Translations under genes and position numbers: made by a program
Source of the DNA: JAEUIZ01 sp046155605
GTDB lineage: Bacteria > Planctomycetota > Phycisphaerae > Phycisphaerales > UBA1924
Assembly (NCBI GenBank): GCA_046155605.1
Contig: JBJXFQ010000007.1
Coordinates: 1 to 64,000 of the forward strand
DNA length: 64,000 nucleotides
Direction: 5' to 3'
Part shown: positions 16,570-25,444 of the stretch, piece by piece
How the letters are laid out: each line of letters begins with the position of its first letter
Position numbering within the stretch: position 1 is the stretch's first letter
The notes under the pieces: model-generated
The model's database searches: none
Seen by the model: only the letters and a program-made list of their open reading frames with translations
What the model was told of the DNA's origin: nothing

Positions 16570-17523
16570 ATGAAATCACTGGTGATCGAGGCCGAGGAGT
16601 TGGACCCCGTGCCGTCGTCATGGCTGGCGGCGCGCTGTCGCGTCGAGCGGTGCGGGGCGGGCGAGGCGCGGTTTGGGGCGCTCGTGGCGGAGGCGGAGGG
16701 GCTGATCGTGCGGTCGTACACGCGCGTGGACGGATCGCTGTTGTCGCGGGCACCGCGGCTTCGGGTCGTCGGCCGCGCCGGCATCGCGCTCGAGAGCATC
16801 GACGTGCCCGCGTGTCGAGCGCGAGGCGTGGAAGTCGTCCACACCCCGGGTGCCAACACTCGCGCCGTCGTCGAGTACGTCGCGGCGCTGCTCGCCGACG
16901 CGCTTCGTCCGCGCGTGTACCTCGATCGTGCCGTGCCCGACGAGCAATGGCACCGGTATCGCCGCGAGTTGGTCGCCCCGCGGCAGATGGACGAGATGAC
17001 GCTCGGCATCTGGGGCTTCGGACGCATCGGCTCGGCGGTGGCGCGGCTCGGGGCGGCCCTCGACATGCGGGTCATCTACCACGAGTTGCTCGACATCCCG
17101 CCCGAGCAGCGCGCGGGCGCGATGCCGGTGGGCGTCGATCGCCTGCTCGCCGAGAGCGACGCGCTGACGATCCATGTGGACTACCGCGAATCGAACCGCG
17201 GGCTGCTCGCCGTCGATGCGCTGGCGCGCCTCAAGCCCGACGTGCTGATCCTCAACACCAGCCGCGGCCTCGTGGTCGATCACGCCGCCCTCGCCGATTT
17301 CCTGCGCGCCAGTCCGCGCGCCACCGCCGTCATCGACGTTCACGACCCCGGCGAGCCGATCCGCGCCGACCACCCGTTGCTGGGCCTGCCCAACGCGCGC
17401 CTGACTCCGCACCTGGCGGCATGCACCGAGACCGCGAAGCGGAACATGAGTTGGGTCGTCCGAGACGTGTGGCGTGTCCTCAACGGCGAAAAGCCGGAAT
17501 GGCCCGCACCGACGCTCGAATAG
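16570..17523 (+). CDS. D-isomer-specific 2-hydroxyacid dehydrogenase (SerA-like)
   Basis: The 317-residue NAD-dependent dehydrogenase has a catalytic domain plus a Rossmann domain with GIWGFGRIGSAVARLGAALD (GxGxxG) near residue 145. The catalytic residues sit in NTSRGLVVDH (Arg), DVHDPGEPIR (Glu of the EP motif, one residue longer than usual) and LTPHLAACTETA (His). It lacks the ACT regulatory domain of full-length phosphoglycerate dehydrogenases, so substrate and pathway are open (3-phosphoglycerate, glyoxylate and hydroxypyruvate are candidates). It is divergent from the TA pair and tail to tail with the pterin dehydratase. Confidence 0.88.
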   Translation: MKSLVIEAEELDPVPSSWLAARCRVERCGAGEARFGALVAEAEGLIVRSYTRVDGSLLSRAPRLRVVGRAGIALESIDVPACRARGVEVVHTPGANTRAVVEYVAALLADALRPRVYLDRAVPDEQWHRYRRELVAPRQMDEMTLGIWGFGRIGSAVARLGAALDMRVIYHELLDIPPEQRAGAMPVGVDRLLAESDALTIHVDYRESNRGLLAVDALARLKPDVLILNTSRGLVVDHAALADFLRASPRATAVIDVHDPGEPIRADHPLLGLPNARLTPHLAACTETAKRNMSWVVRDVWRVLNGEKPEWPAPTLE

Positions 17524-17525
17524 CC

Positions 17526-17954
17526 CTACTTCGCCTTCTTCGCGCGCGGCTTGGGAGCGGGCGCGGTCGGTGTTCCCACTGCCGCCTGGGGCTTTACCGA
17601 GAGCGACAACCCGGGAATCGCCGTCAATCCATCGATCACCTTGGCCAGTTCGAAGTCCTTGGCCGTGATCCCGCCCGAGTCGTGCGTCGAGAGCGTGAGC
17701 GTGACCTTGTTATAACGGATCAGGATGTCCGGGTGGTGGTTGGCGTCTTCCGCTTCGTCCGCCACGCCCACCACAAACTGCATCGCATCGATGAAGTTCG
17801 CAAACTGAAAGGTGCGCTGGATCGCACCGTTCAACTCGCTCCATTCCGGCACGCCCAGGAGCGCGGCCTGAATCTCGGCCTCCGGCATCTTGGTCGGAGG
17901 AGCCTTCAGATTCGCAGATGCCGGCGGTGTGCGGGGGGCCGGGGGAGTCGTCAT
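17526..17954 (-). CDS. Pterin-4a-carbinolamine dehydratase
   Basis: The 142-residue protein has the PCD/DCoH fold, QRTFQFANFIDAMQFVVGVA and then AEDANHHPDILIRYNKVTLT, where the paired His of HHPD is catalytic, ending in THDSGGITAKDFELA. The enzyme dehydrates 4a-hydroxytetrahydropterin during recycling of the phenylalanine hydroxylase cofactor; it can also act alone. A short Ala/Lys/Pro-rich C-terminal tail follows. No phenylalanine hydroxylase is seen nearby, so the physiological partner is unknown. Confidence 0.92.
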   Translation of the reverse strand: MTTPPAPRTPPASANLKAPPTKMPEAEIQAALLGVPEWSELNGAIQRTFQFANFIDAMQFVVGVADEAEDANHHPDILIRYNKVTLTLSTHDSGGITAKDFELAKVIDGLTAIPGLSLSVKPQAAVGTPTAPAPKPRAKKAK

Positions 17955-18001
17955 CGCGTCGCTCCGGTCATGAGTCCGAGTGTAGGGTATACCCACCCAC
18001 C

Positions 18002-18964
18002 ATGTCCGTACCCACCACCGATCAACCACCTCACACGACCCGCCTCGCGCCCTCGCCCACCGGCGCGCTCCACCTCGGCAACGCCCGAACCTTCCTCCTC
18101 ACCTGGGTGCTCGCTCGCCAACGCGGCTTGAAGATCATCCTCCGCATCGAAGACCTCGACGGCCCGCGCGTCCGCCCCGGTGCCATCGACGACACCATCG
18201 ACACCCTCCGCTGGCTCGGCATCGACTGGGACGATGGGCCGATCATCCAATCCCACGATCTCGCTCCCTACCGCGACGCCATGCGAGCCCTCGCCCGTGC
18301 CGCCCTCGCCTATCCCTCGGACCTGACTCGCTCCGAGATCGAGGCCGCGGCCTCCGCGCCGCAGGAAGGCGTCCACGAATCGGCCTTTCCCGCGTCGCTC
18401 CGTCCATCAGTCGCCCCGGAGGGGCGCGACTTTGACCGTGAAGAGACCAACTGGCGCTTCGCCACGCCCCTCGGCCCGGTCCCGTTTGATGACGAGTTCA
18501 TGGGTGCCCTCGCGCCCGACCCCTCGGCCAGCGTCGGTGACTTCGTGATCTGGACCAAACGCGCCCAGCCGTCGTATCAACTCGCCGTCGTCGTCGATGA
18601 CCACCGCCAGGGCGTGACCCACGTCGTCCGCGGCAATGACCTCGCCGACTCCGCGGCGCGGCAACTGCTCCTCTACCGCGCCCTGCGCCTCGAACCCGAA
18701 CCTCACTATCTCCATCTCCCGCTCGTCCGCGGTTCAGATGGCAAGCGGCTTGCCAAGCGGCACGGGGACACGCGCGTCGCCACCTATCGCGCGGCCGGCG
18801 TCGCGCCCGAGCGCGTCATCGGGCTGATCGCCGGGTGGTCGGGGCTGCCGCGCGAGCCGATCTCGTCCGCCGACCTCGCCGCAAGCCTTGACCTCCGTAG
18901 AATCCCCCGTTCGGACGTGACCTTCACCGCGGAGGATGACGCGTGGCTTCGCAATCGGTCTTGA
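18002..18964 (+). CDS. gluQ: Glutamyl-Q tRNA(Asp) synthetase
   Basis: The 320-residue class I synthetase paralogue lacks an anticodon-binding domain. It has the nucleotide-binding motif RLAPSPTGALHLGNARTF (HIGH-type), then ILRIEDLDGPRVRPGAIDDT, the HVVRGNDLADSAARQLLL segment and the second signature SDGKRLAKRHGDT (KMSKS-type). GluQ attaches glutamate to queuosine at position 34 of tRNA(Asp). The zinc-binding Cys cluster of E. coli GluQ is not seen: the intervening segment reads AALAYPSDLTRSEIEAAA, so it belongs to the zinc-less form. Confidence 0.9.
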   Translation: MSVPTTDQPPHTTRLAPSPTGALHLGNARTFLLTWVLARQRGLKIILRIEDLDGPRVRPGAIDDTIDTLRWLGIDWDDGPIIQSHDLAPYRDAMRALARAALAYPSDLTRSEIEAAASAPQEGVHESAFPASLRPSVAPEGRDFDREETNWRFATPLGPVPFDDEFMGALAPDPSASVGDFVIWTKRAQPSYQLAVVVDDHRQGVTHVVRGNDLADSAARQLLLYRALRLEPEPHYLHLPLVRGSDGKRLAKRHGDTRVATYRAAGVAPERVIGLIAGWSGLPREPISSADLAASLDLRRIPRSDVTFTAEDDAWLRNRS

Positions 18965-19509
18965 CCTCGGGCGGCGGATGGTGGCGCTGGGTGCTCGTGC
19001 TCGCGGCGGCCGGGGCGGTCTTCGCCGTCGCCTTCGCCAACAGTTGCGACGAGAAGGCCTCGGCCTCCGTGCAGTCCGTCAAACTCAACGACAAATGGTT
19101 CCACCTCGAGATCGCCGCCACCGAGCCCGTCCGCATGAAGGGCTTAGGCCAGCGAACCGACATCGAGCCCGACGGCGGCATGTTGTTCCTCTTCCCGCAG
19201 CCCGTCCTCACCGGCTTTGTCATGCGCGATTGCCTCACCGACATCGACATCATCTACATCGATCCCAGCGGCCGCATCGCCGCGATGTACGAGATGAAGA
19301 AGGAGCCTCCTCGCAACCCCGCCGACGGCGAGGGCGAGGTCGGCGACTTCTCGAATCGAAAGTACAACGATCGGCTCAAGCAGTATCCCAGCCGCTTCGC
19401 CATCCAGTACGTCATCGAACTCAAGGGCGGCACACTCCCCACGCTCGGGCTCAAAGAGGGTGATCACGTCGATCTGCCCTACGCCCGGCTCAAGGCGCTC
19501 GCCGAGTAG
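18943..19509 (+). CDS. DUF192 protein with N-terminal membrane anchor
   Basis: The 188-residue protein has a single hydrophobic segment (WVLVLAAAGAVFAVAFANS, residues 16-34) followed by a DUF192 domain: FHLEIAATEPVRMKGLGQRT, GMLFLFPQPVLTGFVMRDCL, DIIYIDPSGRIAAMYEM and YVIELKGGTLPTLGLKEGDH. DUF192 proteins are small exported barrels of unknown function. It starts at a GTG inside the last 22 bases of gluQ, so the genes are translationally coupled. Confidence 0.88.
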   Translation: MASQSVLTSGGGWWRWVLVLAAAGAVFAVAFANSCDEKASASVQSVKLNDKWFHLEIAATEPVRMKGLGQRTDIEPDGGMLFLFPQPVLTGFVMRDCLTDIDIIYIDPSGRIAAMYEMKKEPPRNPADGEGEVGDFSNRKYNDRLKQYPSRFAIQYVIELKGGTLPTLGLKEGDHVDLPYARLKALAE

Positions 19510-19559
19510 ACCGATGATCGCATGGCGCGGCTCTCGCGCGTGGCGCGCCGGGGAGCCCC

Positions 19560-20819
19560 ATGCCAGCCAAGTCTGTGATCATCGCCGCCTCCACGTCCGC
19601 CGGTGACTCCATCGCCCGCTGGTGGAACCCCATCCGTGCCGCCTGGCCGCGCTTCTGCCCAGCGCCGGAGCCCAAATCCGTGCGCCTCGACGAACTCCTC
19701 GCCGCCGTCGCCGGTCCGCAGCCCGAACGGATCGCCGATGGCAGTCCCATCCTCCTGGGCGTCGGCCCAGAGATCAGTCCCACCTCGCTCTACCAACTCG
19801 TTGATCGCCTCCAGCAACTCGTCGTCCCCGCCATCGTGCTCTTCCCCGTCGTCGATCAGGCCGCCCGCGCGCTCCAGGGTGGCGGCGTGCTCGTCGAATC
19901 CTGGGACGCCAATCCGATCTTTCTCGCCGCCGCCCTTGCCGCGCTGGGCGAACGCCAATCCACCGTTCGTGGCCTGCTGCAAGACCTCGCCATCTCCTCA
20001 CGCTATTCCGGCGGCGTCAGCGGCGAGATCGATCGCATCCACGAGGAACTGAACCTCGCCGCGGCGGTGCAGCAGGAGTTGCTCCCGCGCCGCCTCCCGC
20101 GCGCCCCGGGCTTCGAGTGCGGGGTTCTCTTCCGCCCCGCCGGCTACGTCTCGGGCGACATCTACGACGTCGTCGATCTCGGCAGCGGGCTCGTCGCCTT
20201 CTTCATCGCTGATGCGGTCGGCCACGGCGTCCCCGCCGCCCTTATGACCATGGTCATCAGCAAATCGCTCCGCATGACGCGGCCAGGCGACGGCATCGTC
20301 ACGCCCGGCGAGGCCATGACCCGCCTTAACGACGAACTCTGCCGCGGCGTCGCCGGCTCTCCGCGCTTCAGCACCGCCGTCTATGGGCTCCTCAACACGC
20401 GGACGCGCGAGGTGCGACTCGCCGGCGCGGGACACCCGCCGCCGCTGCGAATCCAGGGCAACACGCTCGCCCGCGTCGAGACCGACGGCCCACTGCTGGG
20501 CGTCTTCCCCGGCGAGAAGTACTCCGAGACTTCGTTCACCCTCGACCCGGGCGAGACGCTCCTCCTCTACAGCGACGGCTTCGAGACCGCCTTCGAGCCC
20601 CCTCACGAAACAGGCGGTCGCCGCGGCACCGAGAGTTACCTTGGCGAGATCGCCAACCTCGATTGGCCCGACCCGACCCGCCCCAGCACGATTGCCGCCG
20701 CGCTCCGCGCGCTCGAGGTTCGGATCGACCAGGCCGCGGGATCGCTGCACCAGGCCGACGACGTCACCGCGGTCGCGCTGTGCTGCCGCGAGGCCGAGCC
20801 CGCCCTCGTCGCGGCGTAG
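19560..20819 (+). CDS. PP2C-family (SpoIIE/RsbU) serine phosphatase
   Basis: A 419-residue protein with a receiver-like N-terminal region (residues 1-150, no clear phospho-Asp), a short coiled linker and a C-terminal SpoIIE phosphatase domain. The domain starts at LNLAAAVQQELLPRRLPRAP and has the metal-binding YVSGDIYDVVDLGSG, FFIADAVGHGVPAALMTMV (DxxGHG), GAGHPPPLRI and LLLYSDGFETA (the second SDG acidic site), with HQADDVTAVAL at the end. Such phosphatases usually dephosphorylate an anti-anti-sigma factor; no partner is adjacent. A second phosphatase of this family lies at 56812. Confidence 0.9.
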   Translation: MPAKSVIIAASTSAGDSIARWWNPIRAAWPRFCPAPEPKSVRLDELLAAVAGPQPERIADGSPILLGVGPEISPTSLYQLVDRLQQLVVPAIVLFPVVDQAARALQGGGVLVESWDANPIFLAAALAALGERQSTVRGLLQDLAISSRYSGGVSGEIDRIHEELNLAAAVQQELLPRRLPRAPGFECGVLFRPAGYVSGDIYDVVDLGSGLVAFFIADAVGHGVPAALMTMVISKSLRMTRPGDGIVTPGEAMTRLNDELCRGVAGSPRFSTAVYGLLNTRTREVRLAGAGHPPPLRIQGNTLARVETDGPLLGVFPGEKYSETSFTLDPGETLLLYSDGFETAFEPPHETGGRRGTESYLGEIANLDWPDPTRPSTIAAALRALEVRIDQAAGSLHQADDVTAVALCCREAEPALVAA

Positions 20820-20856
20820 ATCGACCCTTCGCCGCCGATATCGCCCGCGAACGAAA

Positions 20857-20888
20857 GAGGCCGACCGAGCCCGCGCCCGATCGGCCTC
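20857..20888 (-). terminator. Hairpin between converging genes, likely terminator for the porin
   Basis: GAGGCCGA and TCGGCCTC form a perfect 8-bp stem with a 16-base loop. On the minus strand it is followed by TTTCGTTCG, a short T-rich run, 38 bases after the porin stop. On the plus strand no T run follows, so it fits the minus-strand gene. Confidence 0.6.
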
Positions 20889-20925
20889 CGAGTCTGAGTC
20901 CTCCCCACCGGCCCTCCCTGCGGGC

Positions 20926-22101
20926 TCAAAACACCAGTTGGAACTGCAGGCGCAGGTTGAACTGATCGCCCTCCGAGTCCGCCAGCACGCCCGTGATCGT
21001 GCTCGCCGGCGTGATGCTCTCGCTCTGCTTGTCCGGCGTGTAGAGCGCGTCGATCGTCAGTTTCGCCGCCTGCGACTCGGGCGTGAGATAGTGGTTGACG
21101 CCCAGCGTGATCGTGCTGAACGCCGAGAAGTCGCCCGCGCGGTCGTTGTCGTCGGGGATCGAGACGTCGTAGCGACCGAAGAGTTCCCACTGGTCGGCGA
21201 CAAAGATCCCGCCCTGCAACACCACCCCGAAATCATCGAGCGAGTTGCCCGTTGACGGATCGATCATGCGGTACATCCCCGCCGCGAACACGTTCCACCC
21301 GTTGCCCTCGACGCAGACGTCGACCGTGCCCAGGAAAATGTCCGTGTCCGCCGTGCCGAAGGTCTCGCCTCCCGACTGCCAGTGACCCGCCGCGCCAACC
21401 TTCCCCGCAAACTCACTCCCCTTGAACGAGGTGAAGTCGGCGAACCGATCCCACGCGCCGGCAAACTTCCACTCGCCGCGGCCCGTCAGTGCGAAATCGG
21501 CCTCCGCCATCGACGTGAAGTCGCTGTTGGCCGTGCCCGCCCCGTCGTCGATCGCGCCCCACAGGCGGAACGAATCCGCGGTGTAATGCACGAACGCGCC
21601 CTGCACGCGGTCGGGCCGGAACGCCGCGTTCGTGGGAGAGAAATCAGCGCCCAACTGACGCCACTTGTCAACGTAGTCCTCCCACAGCACCGGGAAATAG
21701 AGTTGGCCACCGCCGATGAACCACCCGCCATCGCCCAGGGCGTGCAGGAAATAGGCGTCCTCGAGCGTGAACGTCCCGTCCGCGAACCCGAAGTTGCCCT
21801 GCACCCGGTAGATGAACCCGCTGGCCTCCCCGGTCACCCACAGCGTCGTCAGGCGAGTCTGGAATCCCGTCGCCAGGTCCTCATTGCCCGGCACGTTGTC
21901 CCGCGAGTTGATGTCATAGCGGAACTGCAGCGCCCCGCCGACCGTCACCGGGCTCGGCGCTGCCGCCAGCGAGCTCATCCGCCCCCCCGCGTCCGCCATC
22001 AGTTCCGCCGTGTACGCGCGCGACTCGTCGGTCGTCTGCGCCATCGCGCTCCCCGCCAAGAGGAGCATCGACGCTGCCGCGTGCTTCGCATTCGTTCGCA
22101 T
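20926..22101 (-). CDS. Outer-membrane porin (OprP-like beta barrel)
   Basis: A 391-residue protein with a signal peptide (MRTNAKHAAASMLLLAGS, cut near AMAQT) and alternating beta strands throughout. It shows GGALQFRYDINSRDN, YRVQGNFGFADGTFTLEDAY and GGGQLYFPVLWEDYVD. It ends LRLQFQLVF, the terminal aromatic signal read by the Bam machinery. This matches the phosphate-selective-porin-like family of planctomycetes and verrucomicrobia; the substrate is unknown. AAAGGAG lies eight bases upstream of the ATG, and a promoter with an overlapping palindrome lies 55-80 bases upstream. It converges with the phosphatase gene. Confidence 0.85.
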   Translation of the reverse strand: MRTNAKHAAASMLLLAGSAMAQTTDESRAYTAELMADAGGRMSSLAAAPSPVTVGGALQFRYDINSRDNVPGNEDLATGFQTRLTTLWVTGEASGFIYRVQGNFGFADGTFTLEDAYFLHALGDGGWFIGGGQLYFPVLWEDYVDKWRQLGADFSPTNAAFRPDRVQGAFVHYTADSFRLWGAIDDGAGTANSDFTSMAEADFALTGRGEWKFAGAWDRFADFTSFKGSEFAGKVGAAGHWQSGGETFGTADTDIFLGTVDVCVEGNGWNVFAAGMYRMIDPSTGNSLDDFGVVLQGGIFVADQWELFGRYDVSIPDDNDRAGDFSAFSTITLGVNHYLTPESQAAKLTIDALYTPDKQSESITPASTITGVLADSEGDQFNLRLQFQLVF

Positions 22102-22144
22102 GTCCGTCTCCTTTGATCCGACGCGGGAATCCGCGCCTCGAGTT

Positions 22145-22183
22145 GATTGCGGACTAGTTTATCCGCAATCCGTCGACGATCAA
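22145..22183 (-). promoter_or_regulatory. Porin promoter with overlapping 9-bp inverted repeat
   Basis: On the minus strand TTGATC (22183-22178) and TAAACT (22161-22156) are 16 bases apart and fit a sigma-70-like promoter. A perfect inverted repeat, GATTGCGGA...TCCGCAATC (22145-22153 and 22162-22170, 8-base spacer), covers the -10 box, so it is a good candidate repressor site. Confidence 0.55.
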
Positions 22184-22278
22184 GCCTGCCCGCGATCAAT
22201 CACGCCGCGGCGCGCACCCACAGCCTTCGGCGGCTCTGCCGTTGCCGGAGGATCTTCTCATGCGCCTGCCACCCCGCC

Positions 22279-23820
22279 CTAGATCTGGTAGATCGGCCCC
22301 AACTTCCCCTCCAGGTGCCGCATCAACGGATCCGCCGAGAGCGGCTTGCCCGTCACGCGCTGGCACAACTCCGCTGCCCGATATCGCTTGCCGTGCGCGT
22401 GGACGTTCTCATTCAGCCACCCCTTGAGCCGCGAAAAATCGCCCGCGCGAATCTGCTCGTCGAGCCCGCCGTTGGCCGCCCGGATCGTCTCCCACAACTG
22501 GGCCGCGTAGAGGTTCCCCAGCGTGTAGGTCGGGAAATATCCCATCAGCCCGAACGCCCAGTGGATGTCCTGCATGCAGCCCCGCGCCGCGTCCGGCACC
22601 TCGAGCCCGAACGATTCCTTGAACATCCGATCCCACACACCCGGCACGTCCTTCGCCTCCAGCAGCCCCGACAACAGCGACCGCTCCACCTCGAACCGCA
22701 GCATCACATGCAGGTTGTACGTCGCTTCGTCCGCCTCCACGCGGATGTAACTCGGCCTCACCGCGTTCACCGCCTTGTACAAATGCTCCGGCGCGTACGG
22801 CTCCAACGCCGTCCCCAGCATCTTCTTCGCGTGCGGCAACGCCCACTCCCAGAACACCCGACTCCGCCCGACAAAGTTCTCCCACATCCGCGACTGGCTC
22901 TCGTGGATCCCCAGCGAGATCGCCGTCGCCAGCGGCGTCCCAAACAGCGGCACACTCTCGCCCCCGGGTGCCTTCAGCGACCCCATCTTCGGCAACCCCT
23001 GCTCATACAGCCCGTGCCCCATCTCGTGCATCGTGCCATACAGCGCGTCCGCGAAACTCGATTCGCGGTATCGCGTCGTCAGTCGCGTGTCGCCCGCCGC
23101 GAGCCCCTCGCAGAACGGGTGCGTCGTCGTGTCGAGCCGCCCCGCTTTCAGATCAAAGCCCATCGCCCCGAGCACGAACTGCCCGAACTTGTGCTGCTTC
23201 TCCGCCTCGATCGTCACCTTGAGCGGCGCGTCGCTGGGCGGCTTGCCCGAGGCCACCACACGCGCCACCAGCGCCGCCAATCGCTTCTTCAGCGGCGTGA
23301 AGATCGACTCCACCTCGCGCGCCGTCATCCCCGGCTCGTACTCATTGAGCAACGCGTCATACGGCTCCCCGCCCGTCGCGTGGCCGTAACACTCCGCCTT
23401 CCGCCGCGCCAGCCCCACCATCTTCGTCAGCCACGGCGCGAACGCGGCAAAGTCGCTCTTGGGCTTGGCGACCTTCCACGCCTCCGTCGCCTCGCTCCCC
23501 GTCTTGGCGATCTCCGCCACCAGGCTCGCCGGCAGTTTCACCGCCAGGTCATACTCCCGCCTCATCTCGCGCACGCACGCCGCCCACGCCGGGTCCGCGA
23601 CGATTGCCCCGTCCGCCTCGCACGCCGCGATCAGGTCGCCCAGTTCCTTGCTCGTCCGCCGCTCATGCTCGAGCGACGCCACCAGCGACTGCTGCTCCGC
23701 CCGCGCCCCCGCCCCCAGCGGCGGCATGTACGTCTCCTGATCCCAGTTGAGCAGCGCATGCACCGACCGCAGCGTCGCGGCCTCGCGAGAGAGCGAACAC
23801 AACCGGGAAAGTGCAGCCAT
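22279..23820 (-). CDS. Carboxypeptidase Taq (peptidase family M32)
   Basis: A 513-residue cytoplasmic metallocarboxypeptidase. The zinc site is TMHEMGHGLYEQG (HExxH, here HEMGH) near residue 265, followed by GIHESQSRMWENFVGRS (HESQ, supplying the zinc Glu). RPSYIRVEADEATYNLHVML and VPDAARGCMQDIHWAFGLMG also fit M32. The protein starts MAALSRLCSLSREAATL. AAAAGGAG lies a few bases upstream of the ATG. It removes C-terminal residues from peptides with broad specificity; it appears to be a single-gene unit. Confidence 0.93.
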   Translation of the reverse strand: MAALSRLCSLSREAATLRSVHALLNWDQETYMPPLGAGARAEQQSLVASLEHERRTSKELGDLIAACEADGAIVADPAWAACVREMRREYDLAVKLPASLVAEIAKTGSEATEAWKVAKPKSDFAAFAPWLTKMVGLARRKAECYGHATGGEPYDALLNEYEPGMTAREVESIFTPLKKRLAALVARVVASGKPPSDAPLKVTIEAEKQHKFGQFVLGAMGFDLKAGRLDTTTHPFCEGLAAGDTRLTTRYRESSFADALYGTMHEMGHGLYEQGLPKMGSLKAPGGESVPLFGTPLATAISLGIHESQSRMWENFVGRSRVFWEWALPHAKKMLGTALEPYAPEHLYKAVNAVRPSYIRVEADEATYNLHVMLRFEVERSLLSGLLEAKDVPGVWDRMFKESFGLEVPDAARGCMQDIHWAFGLMGYFPTYTLGNLYAAQLWETIRAANGGLDEQIRAGDFSRLKGWLNENVHAHGKRYRAAELCQRVTGKPLSADPLMRHLEGKLGPIYQI

Positions 23821-23948
23821 GGTGACTCCTTTTCAACCGGAGTCTATCGCGGCGACCACCGACAACGCCGCAAAGAGCCTCGAGCGCGGCGAGGTGCTGG
23901 CACACCGTTCCCGGCCGCCAGCACCCTTCCCCCGCCTACCGTTCCTCG

Positions 23949-24329
23949 ATGGGCATCACCCAAGTCACCGCCGCCGTGCGCAACCCCGCCACCCCGGACG
24001 CCCTCTGGGAAGGCCTCTTCCTCGTCGATACCGGCGCGGTCGATTGCCTCGTCCCCGGCAAGCACCTCCGCGCGCTCGGCATCCAGCCCCGCGGCAAACG
24101 AAAGTACGAACTCGCCGACGGGTCCGAGATCGCCTTCGAAATCGGCGTCGCCCAGATCGAGTTCATGGGAGAAGTGGTCGGTGCAACCGTCATCTTCGGT
24201 GCCGACGATGCCGAGCCGATCCTCGGCGTCACCGCCCTCGAATCCGTCGGCATCGAGGTCGACCCACGCTCCCAGCGACTCAATCGCCTCCCCGCGGTCC
24301 GGCTCAAATCCGCCAAGCCCGACGCCTAA
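23949..24329 (+). CDS. Retropepsin-like (clan AA) aspartic protease, single domain
   Basis: The 126-residue protein has the one-domain aspartic protease fold: FLVDTGAVDCLVPGKHL (catalytic DTG, residues about 27-29), RKYELADGSEIAFEIGVAQI (flap), and ILGVTALESVGIEVDPRSQR (second Gly-containing psi loop). Such proteins act as homodimers. There is no signal peptide, so it is probably cytoplasmic. It is divergent from the M32 carboxypeptidase, and the neighbourhood suggests nothing more specific than peptide processing. Confidence 0.8.
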   Translation: MGITQVTAAVRNPATPDALWEGLFLVDTGAVDCLVPGKHLRALGIQPRGKRKYELADGSEIAFEIGVAQIEFMGEVVGATVIFGADDAEPILGVTALESVGIEVDPRSQRLNRLPAVRLKSAKPDA

Positions 24330-24368
24330 TTTCCTTCGCCCGGCCGCGTTCCCACGTGCCCCAGTGCC

Positions 24369-24437
24369 ACCGACCGTGGCCCCGCACGGTCGGTGCTCTT
24401 GCCCGGTGCCATCGGTCAACCGCCACGGTTGGCCGAT
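24369..24437. repeat. Pair of family-A palindromes overlapping the GT2 stop
   Basis: The first hairpin, ACCGACCGTG-N6-CACGGTCGGT (24369-24394), has perfect 10-bp arms. The second, ATCGGTCAACCG-CCA-CGGTTGGCCGAT (24411-24437), has 12-bp arms with one mismatch. The second covers the stop codon and last residues of the minus-strand GT2 gene. Related copies are at 27080, 33366-33625 and 35439. Confidence 0.85.
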
Positions 24438-25444
24438 GCTCTCCCGCTCCTTCCCTTCACCACCAACGCCACCATGTTCTTCCACGCCCTCGCCGACCCC
24501 GGCCTGCGCCTCACCGCCCTCCACCCCGTCTTGAGCGCCTCCAGCCGCTTCCCCTGCCGATGCGCCCGCCACGCCGCACCGATCAAGATCCCCATCACCT
24601 GATCCGCAGCCCGCGGCAAAGGCACAAACGGCAAGTCCTTCGGCACCTCCATCACCTTCCCCATCGCCACATCATCCACTCCCCACTCCTGCACCTCCTC
24701 CGGCCCCGCTCCCGCCCCGCCCGCCACCCGCCCGCGCTCCCGCCGCTGCTCCTGCAAAATCCGCGGCAACTTCTCGTGAAACAACCGCTCCGCGCTCGGC
24801 TGATTGTGCGTCACCGACCGATCATGCAACCGATAGCGGTAATCAACCTCCGGCTCGAACGCCACCCGATGCGCCTCGGCAAACCGCAGTTGCAGGTCAT
24901 GGTCCTCGCCCGTGGTCCCGAGGTGCCGGAAGCCGCCCAGCGCGCGGAGCAAACTCGTGCGCATAAGCCATGTGCCGTTGTGAGTTCGAATGTGCCCGCG
25001 CCGCAACTCGGCCGTGATGTCCTCCGCACCATCGCCGCATCCCATCTCCGCGAGCACCTCGCCGACCTCGTCCATCGACTCGAGTTGCCCGCAGACCGCC
25101 CCGAACTCCGGCCGCGCGCGCAAGAACGCCGCCTGTCGCGCCAATCGCCCCGGCGGGAACACATCATCATGATCGCATCGGCACACAAACTCCCCCGTCG
25201 CGTGCTCCAGCGCCGTGTTCAGGCTCGCCGCGATAAACTTCCCCTTGTTCCGAACCACCACCACCCGGGCGTCGCCGATCCCCGCGATCAGCTCCGGCGT
25301 GCCGTCCGTGCTCCCATCATCCGAGCACACCACCTGCACGCTCACGCCCGCCTGATCCAGGATCGACCGCAGCGTCTCCACGATGTAGCGCGCGCTGTTG
25401 TACGTCGGAATGAGCACCGTGACATCAGTCATCGCCTTCATCAT
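24416..25444 (-). CDS. Glycosyltransferase family 2
   Basis: A 342-residue GT-A enzyme. It opens VTVLIPTYNSARYIVETLRS, has VVCSDDGSTDGTPELI (the first Asp pair), then FVCRCDHDDVFPPGRLARQA (DxD-type metal site, DHDD) near residue 95 and GTWLMRTSLLRALGGF. The C-terminal 130 residues are a variable, Arg-rich region. The ATG at 25444 overlaps the flippase stop (ATGA), so it is co-translated with the flippase. It probably adds a sugar to an exported polysaccharide. The last few residues are encoded by a palindromic repeat. Confidence 0.9.
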   Translation of the reverse strand: MMKAMTDVTVLIPTYNSARYIVETLRSILDQAGVSVQVVCSDDGSTDGTPELIAGIGDARVVVVRNKGKFIAASLNTALEHATGEFVCRCDHDDVFPPGRLARQAAFLRARPEFGAVCGQLESMDEVGEVLAEMGCGDGAEDITAELRRGHIRTHNGTWLMRTSLLRALGGFRHLGTTGEDHDLQLRFAEAHRVAFEPEVDYRYRLHDRSVTHNQPSAERLFHEKLPRILQEQRRERGRVAGGAGAGPEEVQEWGVDDVAMGKVMEVPKDLPFVPLPRAADQVMGILIGAAWRAHRQGKRLEALKTGWRAVRRRPGSARAWKNMVALVVKGRSGRASANRGG

